A stretch of DNA of 41,125 nt, taken from NCBI GenBank assembly GCA_026692705.1, contig JAPLOE010000263.1, positions 1-41,125 on the forward strand, read 5' to 3'. Made by a program: the position numbers and the translations under genes. Under the pieces are notes generated by a model. It made no database searches and was not told the origin of the DNA. It saw nothing but the letters and a program-made list of their open reading frames with translations. This DNA comes from Planctomycetota bacterium (GTDB taxonomy: Bacteria > Planctomycetota > UBA1135 > GCA-002686595). Shown in pieces: positions 29,676-37,355 of this stretch (its first letter is position 1; each line of letters begins with the position of its first letter).

Positions 29676-31337
29676 ATGCGCCTCGCCCTCGCCGTCGTCA
29701 CGCTGCTCGCGCTCGCGTGGGTGCTTCCGCTCGATGCGGCGATCGCGTGGGGCTGGGACGAGACGATGCACGCGGCGGGCCCGAGCTGGCGCTTCGCGAC
29801 GGCGCTAGCGGCAGGAGATGCGAGCGGCTTCTTCCGCGCGCTCGAAGCCTGCGACCGTTACCCGTTCGTGTTTCCGCTCGCGCTGGGGCTCGAGCAGCTC
29901 GTGTTCGGCATTTCCGAGCACGGCGCGCGCGTGTTCGTCACGCTGCTGTGGTGCGCGACGATCCTCGCGACGTTCGCGATCGCGCGGCGCGTGGCGGGTC
30001 GTTCGAGCGCGGGGTGGATCGCGATGATCACGGCCGCGAGCTCGCCCTTGGCGCTGAGCTTCGCGGGAACGGCGCTGCTCGAGGTGCCTTCGGCGGCGGC
30101 GGTGGCGCTGGCGCTCGTGGCGTGGCTCCGGCGGCGCGACGACGGGCTCGAAGCGCGTGTGCAACGCAAGCGCGACCTCGCTGCGGGAGCCGCGCTCGCG
30201 CTCGTGTTCTTCACGAAGTTCAACTACGGGTTGCTGCTGTGGGCCGCGCTCGCGCTCGACGAGATCGCGCACGTCGCGACGGCGCGCGGAGAAGCGCTGC
30301 GGACGCGCCTCAAAGGCACGAGCTGGACGGCGCTCGTGCCGCTCGCCGCACTCGCGTGGTGGTTCCTGCTTCCGCTGCCTGCGGGCCTCGCGATGGCGGC
30401 GGCGCACCGCGCGGCCTTCCTCGACTGGATCACCGGCAATCAGGACCTGCCGCAGGCCCCGTGGACGATCCGCGTGCTCAACGTGGCCGGTTTTTTCGAG
30501 CCCAATCCGCGCGCGCTGCTGCTCGTGCTCGTCGGAGCGCTCGCGGCGTTGCGCGAGCTGCGCCGCCCGGCCGTGCGCGCGCTCGCGCTGGTCACACTCG
30601 TGCTCGCCGTCGCGATCCTCGGACATCGGTATCACCTTCCGCGTTTCCTGATTCCGCTGGGACCTGCGCTGTGGGCGCTCTCCGCCATCGGCTGGTCGCG
30701 CCTCCTGCCTGTGGCGCCGCTCAAGCGCGTCGGTGCGATCGCGGCGCTCGTCCTCGGCTGTGCGCTGCTTCCGGGCCGCGACACGGAAGCGCTCGCCGAC
30801 GGCCTCGGCTTCCTGAGCGACAAGCCCGCGGTGCGTGACTACCAGCTCGGCGAACTCGCGACGCAACGCCAGCTGACCGGCTCGCGGCGCCTGCGCTCGC
30901 TGGGCCTGAAACGCGAGGAATACGAGCGTTTCTTCGACACGCTCGCCGCGCAGGTGGCGCCGACCGAGCGCCTGGGCTGGCTCGACCTCGCCGAGGAGGT
31001 TTCGCCCGTGGGCCTGCAGTACGGGCTCATGCGCCGCGGTCGCGATGCGCGCACGTTCGCCGCGCAATTGTGGGAGGAGACCGGCATCTCGATCGCGGGC
31101 ACGGACCCGGCCTGGACGGACGAGCAGCTCGACGCCTGGGCCGCACGCTTCGACACGATCCTGTTCAGCGAGCCGCACCACCTGCGTGGGCGCGCCGGTC
31201 GCGAGTTCTTCGGCGGTTACGTGACACGGCTCGAGGCGCGCGGCTGGAAGCGCACGGCCATCGGCACGCTCAGCGTCGAGCGCCCGATGAAAGAGGCCTT
31301 GCCGGTGACGCTGTACCTGCTGCGGCGCTCGTCCTGA
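29676..31337 (+). CDS. GT39/ArnT-like polytopic membrane glycosyltransferase family protein
   Basis: Multiple TM helices; N-terminal 'WGWDETMHAAGP' acidic loop; 'YPFVFPLALGLEQLVFG...ARVFVTLLW'. Confidence 0.65.
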   Translation: MRLALAVVTLLALAWVLPLDAAIAWGWDETMHAAGPSWRFATALAAGDASGFFRALEACDRYPFVFPLALGLEQLVFGISEHGARVFVTLLWCATILATFAIARRVAGRSSAGWIAMITAASSPLALSFAGTALLEVPSAAAVALALVAWLRRRDDGLEARVQRKRDLAAGAALALVFFTKFNYGLLLWAALALDEIAHVATARGEALRTRLKGTSWTALVPLAALAWWFLLPLPAGLAMAAAHRAAFLDWITGNQDLPQAPWTIRVLNVAGFFEPNPRALLLVLVGALAALRELRRPAVRALALVTLVLAVAILGHRYHLPRFLIPLGPALWALSAIGWSRLLPVAPLKRVGAIAALVLGCALLPGRDTEALADGLGFLSDKPAVRDYQLGELATQRQLTGSRRLRSLGLKREEYERFFDTLAAQVAPTERLGWLDLAEEVSPVGLQYGLMRRGRDARTFAAQLWEETGISIAGTDPAWTDEQLDAWAARFDTILFSEPHHLRGRAGREFFGGYVTRLEARGWKRTAIGTLSVERPMKEALPVTLYLLRRSS

Positions 31338-31385
31338 GGCAGCGGCGGCTTGGCCGAAACAGGCGTTTCGTGCCAGACTGGGAGC

Positions 31386-32408
31386 GTGCATCCCGCGCTC
31401 CGTCGCCTCTCGCTGTTCCTCGGCGTCCCATGCGGCATGTTCTTCGCCGCGGAGCTCGGCCTGCGCCTGTTCCGCCCCGTCGGCTACCGCAAGCCGCTCG
31501 ACGAGAGCTCGAATGAGCGCCACGACTGGAAGAACCGCGTGCACGAGCCGGGCAGCGTCCCCGGGCTCACCTACGAGCTGGTCCCGTCGAACGACCTGAC
31601 CGCCGAGGGCATGCACATCGTCACGAACTCGCTCGGCATGCGCTGCGAGGAGCCGCTCGACCGCGCGACGCCGGGGCTGCTGCGTGTCGCGGTCGTCGGC
31701 GACTCGATGGCCTTCGGCTACGGAGTGCAGCAGGGCGAGGATTTTCCGGCGCGGCTGGAGCACGAGCTGCAGTCCGAGCTCGGAGCCGAGCGCACGGTCG
31801 AGGTGCTCAACTTCTCCGTCGGCGGCTACTCGATCGCGGACGAGCTCGTCGTGCTGCGCGAGCGCGCGCTGCCGCTGCACCCCGACCTCGTCGTGCTCGA
31901 ATACTGCCTCAACGATCCCGAGATCGACGCCGTGCAGCCGCTGCAGGCCTATTTTCGCGGCACCGAATGGTGGCAGCGTTCGCACGCGCTGCGTTTCGTC
32001 GGCTCGCGCGTGCACGGCAGCCGGATCGCGAAGTATGGCGGCGGCGACAAGTGGCGCGCGCTCCACAACGCCGACGGTCCCTACTGGCATGAGGTCGAGC
32101 CGCTGCTCGACCAGTTCGCGCGCGACTGCGCGAGCTGCGGCGTCCCGCTGGTCGCGGTCGTGCTGCCGTTCCTGACCGAAGAACCCTTCGACGTGCCGGT
32201 CGCCGCCTACCGCTACTCGCGCGAGCACGAGTTCGTCTGCCACGAGCTCACCGAGCGCGGCTTCGACACGCTCGACGCCGCTCCGCTGCTCGCCGCGCAT
32301 TCGCCGCGCACGACGATCCTCGCGCCCGACGACATCCACCTCACTCCGTTCGGCAACGACCTCGTCGCGCACGCGCTGTGCACGAAGGTGCGCGCGCACC
32401 TGCACTGA
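31386..32408 (+). CDS. SGNH/GDSL-type hydrolase (second copy)
   Basis: 'VAVVGDSMAFGYGVQQGEDFPARLE', 'VLEYCLNDPEID', 'DDIHLTPFGN'. GTG start at 31386 (VHPALRRLS) or ATG at 31350. Confidence 0.85.
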   Translation: MHPALRRLSLFLGVPCGMFFAAELGLRLFRPVGYRKPLDESSNERHDWKNRVHEPGSVPGLTYELVPSNDLTAEGMHIVTNSLGMRCEEPLDRATPGLLRVAVVGDSMAFGYGVQQGEDFPARLEHELQSELGAERTVEVLNFSVGGYSIADELVVLRERALPLHPDLVVLEYCLNDPEIDAVQPLQAYFRGTEWWQRSHALRFVGSRVHGSRIAKYGGGDKWRALHNADGPYWHEVEPLLDQFARDCASCGVPLVAVVLPFLTEEPFDVPVAAYRYSREHEFVCHELTERGFDTLDAAPLLAAHSPRTTILAPDDIHLTPFGNDLVAHALCTKVRAHLH

Positions 32409-32423
32409 AGTCGGCGCGCTCGT

Positions 32424-33992
32424 TCAGGGGCACAGCCGCGCCTGCAGCGCGTTCGTGAGCTGCGTCGTGCCGGACACGAGCGGATCCCGGAACCAGCCCT
32501 GGCACCACAGGAACTCGCCGGCGACGAGCGGCTGCCCGAGCGCGGCGGGGTGCGCGGAGAGCCAGGCCGCGAGATCGAGCGTGAGCGCGCCGTCGCAGGC
32601 CCCCGCGGTCCCGCCCGACGACTGCGAACCCGTGCGCTGCGTCGGCGATTTCACGCACAACACGCTGGAATTGCTGGGTGCCCAGACCGAGGCCTTGGCA
32701 CCGCTCGTTCCGTAGAACAGCAGTCCGGACTTCTGGCCCTCGACGCCCGTCGCGACCAGCGTGAAGCCGGAAGGCGCGGAGGCGCTGGGGACGCCGAGCG
32801 CCGCGATCGAGGGCACGCAGCCGCTCGAGGTCGTCCCGGCCGTGCAGTACACGATCACGCTCGCGCAGGGCTCGCACTCGTCGGGCACCGCGTTGCCGTT
32901 GGTGTCGTGCGAGCTTCCGTTCGCGATGTCGAGCGCGTCAGCGATTCCGTTTGCGTTGCAATCGACGAGCGCCGCCGGCAGCACGAGGTCGGCGAGCACC
33001 GGGCGGTGGTCGGAGGCGACCGACGAGAGGCTCGTCACGCTCCCCGCGTAGCCTGCGAACTCCGCGGGCTGCGTCCCCGCCGGATTGGAGCCCGAGTCGA
33101 ACACGCTCGACAGCCGCAGCGTCGCGATGCTGTCCTGCCACGCGATGTAGTCGAACTTCGTCCCGCTCGTCCCGATCGTCTGGCGGTTGCCGCTGAACGG
33201 GTGCACCGACGCGTCGTAGCTCATGTCCGTGCCGTCGCGGTCCGTGCCGTCGACCGTGCCGCCGCTCGTCTGGGCTCCGTTCCACCAGTACTGGACGACG
33301 TAGGACACGTTCTGCGTCGCCGTCACGCGCTGCGTGTGGTCGCTGCCGTTGCTTCCGGCCTTGAGGTGCGCGCCACCGAGCACGAGGTTGCCCGCGTAGC
33401 TCGCGTTCGGCAGGTCGATCTCGGTGAAGAGGAAACCGCGGATGCCACCGTTGCCACCCGGTGCCCAAGCGGCGGCCGTCACGCCCGGAATGTCCTGCCG
33501 CGTCGCGGAACCATCGCCGTTGAGGTCGGCGAACGGAAAGCGCGAGAGCACGACGTTGCGGTTGAAACCATCGCTCGCGCCGGACACGTACACGAACGGC
33601 AGGTCGTAGCCGGGCGCGTACTTCTGCACCCACGCGGTGACGGGCGTGTTGCCGTGGAAGGAGTCGGTCCCGCCGTGCAGGAAATCGTCGAGCGTCGTCG
33701 TGAGGTTGACGACGCTGTCGACGTTCGAGCCCGTGCCGTTGCCGGAGTTGTCGGCGCACTCGGAGAGGAACACGACATCGGGACGCAGCGCGGCGATCAC
33801 GCGCGCGCAGGCGGTCCAGTTGTTCGCTCCCTCGACCTTCGCGTTCGTCGAGCACAGCGCGTCCTGCACGTTCCAGCTCATCACCCGCAGGTCGCGCGCG
33901 TCCTGCTTGCCCCACTGGGCGGCCGGGGGATTCCACTGGGCGGACGCGAGGCCACAGAGGCCGAGCGGCACGAGGACGAGGAGAGGGCGCAT
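32424..33992 (-). CDS. Exported endonuclease/exonuclease/phosphatase-family protein with DCNxNGxxD-type tail and conserved C-terminal module
   Basis: 'LRVMSWNVQDALC', 'PDVVFLSECAD', 'GGAHLKAGSNG', 'ASDHRPVLADL'; 'DCNANGIADALDIANGSSHDTNGNAVPDECE'; C-terminal YCTAGTTSSGC module. Confidence 0.9.
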   Translation of the reverse strand: MRPLLVLVPLGLCGLASAQWNPPAAQWGKQDARDLRVMSWNVQDALCSTNAKVEGANNWTACARVIAALRPDVVFLSECADNSGNGTGSNVDSVVNLTTTLDDFLHGGTDSFHGNTPVTAWVQKYAPGYDLPFVYVSGASDGFNRNVVLSRFPFADLNGDGSATRQDIPGVTAAAWAPGGNGGIRGFLFTEIDLPNASYAGNLVLGGAHLKAGSNGSDHTQRVTATQNVSYVVQYWWNGAQTSGGTVDGTDRDGTDMSYDASVHPFSGNRQTIGTSGTKFDYIAWQDSIATLRLSSVFDSGSNPAGTQPAEFAGYAGSVTSLSSVASDHRPVLADLVLPAALVDCNANGIADALDIANGSSHDTNGNAVPDECEPCASVIVYCTAGTTSSGCVPSIAALGVPSASAPSGFTLVATGVEGQKSGLLFYGTSGAKASVWAPSNSSVLCVKSPTQRTGSQSSGGTAGACDGALTLDLAAWLSAHPAALGQPLVAGEFLWCQGWFRDPLVSGTTQLTNALQARLCP

Positions 33993-34140
33993 CGGGGGCT
34001 CGGAGGCTCGGGGGAAGCCGCCGCACTTGGGGGGAGAGGGCGCGTCGCGGCCGACGGAGTCGCCGACCCTGCGGGGAGCCCGGTTCCGACGAGCCCCGCC
34101 CGCGGCAGGTTCCTCGGCAGCGGGGAAAAATGGCCGCCGG

Positions 34141-34259
34141 CTAGCAGTCCGTTGAAGAAGTGCTGCGAGCAGGATTCCGACCCGGAAGGGTCAGGGCAAG
34201 GAGGCCGACCGGAGGCGAATCCAAGTGGATTCGTTGAGGATCGGCCGACGCAGCCATGG
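34141..34259. repeat. Probable dispersed extragenic repeat (REP/MITE-like)
   Basis: Begins CTAGCAGTCCGTTGAAGAAG on + strand and contains successive dyads TGCT-gcg-AGCA, GACCC-ggaa-GGGTC and CGAATCCA-ag-TGGATTCG. Style recalls dispersed repeats; no second copy in this window. Confidence 0.35.
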
Positions 34260-34742
34260 CACGACCCGGTCGCCGTCGCCGAGGTTCCAGGCCGTGTGCT
34301 CGCGCGTGTCGTCGAACACGAGGCAGCGCCCGAGCTCCCAGCGCCGCGTCTCGTCGCCCGAGCGGAGGCCGAAGTCGCCGCGCGGCAGCACGAGCGGCAG
34401 GTGGCAGCGCAGCGTGCCGCCGAGCTCGCCCTTGTGCGGGTAGAGCTTGGTTCCCGGCCGAAACAGCGAAAAACCCGCGTTCACCAGCCCCGGCACCATC
34501 GAACACGCGCGCGCCGCCTGCGGGCAGCGCCGCCGGTGCGCCGCGCACTCCGCACCACCGCCGAACAGCGCGTAGTACTTCCAGCCGCGCTCGTCGTAGC
34601 CCTCCTTCGCGATCGAGAGCGAGTCCGGCGCGTCGACGAACTCGTCCTCGCGCAGCTGCTTCAGCTCCGCCAGCAACTCCTCGAACTGCACCTCGAGCGG
34701 CGCAATGAACCCGAACTCCGCCGGATCAGGAAAGGCACCCAT
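34191..34742 (-). CDS. Aspartyl/asparaginyl beta-hydroxylase-like 2OG-Fe(II) oxygenase
   Basis: 'SLFRPGTKLYPHKGELGGTLRCHLPLVLP', 'LGRCLVFDDTREHTAWNLGDGDRVV'. Start MGAFPDPAEFGF within longer ORF 34191..35525. Confidence 0.85.
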   Translation of the reverse strand: MGAFPDPAEFGFIAPLEVQFEELLAELKQLREDEFVDAPDSLSIAKEGYDERGWKYYALFGGGAECAAHRRRCPQAARACSMVPGLVNAGFSLFRPGTKLYPHKGELGGTLRCHLPLVLPRGDFGLRSGDETRRWELGRCLVFDDTREHTAWNLGDGDRVVPWLRRPILNESTWIRLRSASLP

Positions 34743-34832
34743 GGGGCCGCGGAGTGTACCGGCAACCCCAGTGCCGTCCGAGGCACGCCACTTGCTCGAT
34801 CGCACCCGCCGCGCCTTCCCGCGTGGTCCCCC

Positions 34833-37322
34833 ATGAAGGACTCCCTGCTTGTGTGCGCTTGCGCACTGTCGCTTGCATCGTTTTCGCACTCGGCCGTTGC
34901 CCAGCAGTTCGCCGCGTCCGACGGTGGGCTGTATCCGCAGCGCAACTACTTGCTGGCTGGCGGCCTGCCGTCGCTCGCGCTGGTCGATTTCGATCGCGAT
35001 GGGCTGCGCGACCTCTACACCGGGGGCGCATCGTTCTTGCGGGGTGGCGCCAATGGGGTTTTCGGCGAGGAGGTGGCGCTGGGAACGAGCGCTCCTTGGC
35101 CGCTTGCGTGGATCCGGACCGGCGACGCCAACGGCGACGGCACCGAGGACATTCTCGGCAGGGCGTATGACGGAACAGGCGGGGTGCTGGCAGTCGATCC
35201 GCAAGGTGGCCCGCCGCAATGGACTTCCCTGCCGGCGACCGGATTCGTGCAGAGGGCTCTGGTAGGTCGCTTCGACCTCGACGCGCATCCCGATGTCGTC
35301 GTGATCGCGGGGCTCACGGGGCAGCGCACCGCGAACCTTTGGCTGGGGAACGGCAGCGGTGGCTGGCTCTCGGCCGGCACCTATCCCATGCCCGCGGGCA
35401 ATCAGCTCGGCTCCGAGGGCGCCGTGGCCGTCGATTTTGATCACGACGGCCTCACGGATCTGGCGTTCACCTCGGTCAATGGGCTTGCGCTTCGGCGCAG
35501 GACATCCAACGGTTTCGTTGCGCACCAGCTGCTTCCCGGCGCCGGCCTGAACGGTGAGCCGGTAGCCGCCGACTTCGACGGCGATGGCTGGGAGGATCTC
35601 GTGGTGTGCGTGGGGCCGAATGGCCAGCTGTGGTTCGCACGCAATGTGCTGGGCACGTTCGCGGCTCCGGTCCTGCTCCCGTCTCCGGGTCCGATCTATC
35701 CGGCCAACGTCCTCTACGCGGCGGACTTCGATGGCGACGGCGCGAGCGAGCTCTTCTTCGGCGGCGGCGGCGGGTTGTGGATCCTCAAGCTCAACGGCAC
35801 TGGCTTCACGCTGCTCGACGTGCTCGACACGTTCCGCGCCGATGCGATCGCGCTCCTCGACCTCGACGGTCAGGGCAAGTCTGATCTCGTGTGGATGGGT
35901 GTTCCCTTCGTTCGAGTCCGCATGCGCGACGCGCTTTCGCGCTTCGAGAACGTGGAGTCAGTCCCCTGTGAAGGGCCGACGAGCGTGGTGGACATCGACG
36001 GAGACGGAGCACAGGACTTCGTGACGCGCATGTCGACCGGCGTGCGCGTGCGACTCAGGGGAGAGCTGCCGATCGATTCTCCCACGGTCTTGCCGCTGAA
36101 CGTGCGCCTGCGGGTTCTCGACCTCGACGGTGTCGGCGCGCTCGACTTGCTGTGCGGCCCTTGGATCGCGCTTGCGGATCCGACGCATCCAGGCCGCCAT
36201 CTCCCTGCACAGAAGCTGGTGTCGCTGCCGGACTGGCGCGAAGCGACGGTGATCGACTGGAACTCCGACGGCCGGCCGGATCTGGCGCACTTCGCCGATT
36301 GGGACACGACCACGCTGCGGATTCGCCTGGGACTCCCAGGTGGATTTGACGCGACGGAACTGCTGTTCCCGCTCCCCGTGTCGATGGCACTCTCGACCCT
36401 GAACGGCGGCGACTTCGACGGCGATGGAGCGCAGGAACTCATCGCCGGCGACGGATCGACCGCGTGGTGGCTCTCTCCCGACCTCGGCACGGGAAGCGTG
36501 GCGCAGTCGATCGCGATTCCGAACGCGTCGGCGTGCGTGCCGCTTCGCAGCCGCACGTTCCAGCGCGACATCCTGTTCGCGCAGCACGCCGACGCGCTTC
36601 GCACGTGGCTGTTGGAACACACCGGACTGTGGAGGGAGCTCGCGACGAGACCCGCGGAGCCCATTTCGGCGGTGGAGCCGTTCGACGTCGACTCGGACGG
36701 CGATCTCGATCTGATCTGGAACTCATATGGCCAGATCAAGGTGCTGCGCCTGGGGCCCCACGGGGAGATGCTCGACATGCACAGTCACGGGGAGTTGCTC
36801 ACGAACTCGCAGGTGAGCGTCGCGGATCTCGATCACGACGGTCGACCCGACCTGTGCCTCGGCATGAAGAGCGCGATCGGGCCGGAGCACCGGCTGAACA
36901 TCCTCGAACAGCAGAGTGATCTGCCCGGGCGGTACTGCGTGGGCGCCGGGGCCGTGGCCGGGTGCGTGCCGAGCTTGAAGTTGCGAGGTCGAGCCGCGCT
37001 GGATCCGAACCTGTCCCTCGAACTCGAGCTGAAGCAGTTGCCCGTCGGTGCGCGAACGGTGCTGTGCATCGGGACGACCGGCGCTCCCGTGATCTTCGCG
37101 AATGGACGCTGGTGCGTCGGGGGCCCGTGGCGTCGCCTGCCCGTTCAGCTTGCGACTGGAACGCTCGGCTGCGACGCGCACGTCGAATTCGACCTCAACC
37201 GCTGGATCCGCACACAGCCGGGCCTGACCGCGGGCACGCACCTCGCCGTGCAGGCGTGGATCCAGGCGCCCGGAGGTGGAGTTGGCCTGAGCGACGCGCT
37301 CGACTTCAGCGTGTTCCCGTGA
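34833..37322 (+). CDS. FG-GAP/VCBS repeat exported protein with divergent copy of the conserved C-terminal module
   Basis: MKDSLLVCACALSLASFSHSAVAQ signal; about 13 DxDxDGxxD-like motifs; C-terminus YCVGAGAVAGC...WCVGG...LGC...VQAWIQAP...LSDALDFSVFP. Confidence 0.92.
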   Translation: MKDSLLVCACALSLASFSHSAVAQQFAASDGGLYPQRNYLLAGGLPSLALVDFDRDGLRDLYTGGASFLRGGANGVFGEEVALGTSAPWPLAWIRTGDANGDGTEDILGRAYDGTGGVLAVDPQGGPPQWTSLPATGFVQRALVGRFDLDAHPDVVVIAGLTGQRTANLWLGNGSGGWLSAGTYPMPAGNQLGSEGAVAVDFDHDGLTDLAFTSVNGLALRRRTSNGFVAHQLLPGAGLNGEPVAADFDGDGWEDLVVCVGPNGQLWFARNVLGTFAAPVLLPSPGPIYPANVLYAADFDGDGASELFFGGGGGLWILKLNGTGFTLLDVLDTFRADAIALLDLDGQGKSDLVWMGVPFVRVRMRDALSRFENVESVPCEGPTSVVDIDGDGAQDFVTRMSTGVRVRLRGELPIDSPTVLPLNVRLRVLDLDGVGALDLLCGPWIALADPTHPGRHLPAQKLVSLPDWREATVIDWNSDGRPDLAHFADWDTTTLRIRLGLPGGFDATELLFPLPVSMALSTLNGGDFDGDGAQELIAGDGSTAWWLSPDLGTGSVAQSIAIPNASACVPLRSRTFQRDILFAQHADALRTWLLEHTGLWRELATRPAEPISAVEPFDVDSDGDLDLIWNSYGQIKVLRLGPHGEMLDMHSHGELLTNSQVSVADLDHDGRPDLCLGMKSAIGPEHRLNILEQQSDLPGRYCVGAGAVAGCVPSLKLRGRAALDPNLSLELELKQLPVGARTVLCIGTTGAPVIFANGRWCVGGPWRRLPVQLATGTLGCDAHVEFDLNRWIRTQPGLTAGTHLAVQAWIQAPGGGVGLSDALDFSVFP

Positions 37323-37355
37323 CGCGGGAACGACGCTGAAGCCAGCGCGCGGCGC

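Noticed and set aside
32550-37322. 1590 aa plus-strand ORF as one large protein
   Set aside because: The first part is antisense to the nuclease and hydroxylase; the real gene starts at 34833 with a signal peptide.
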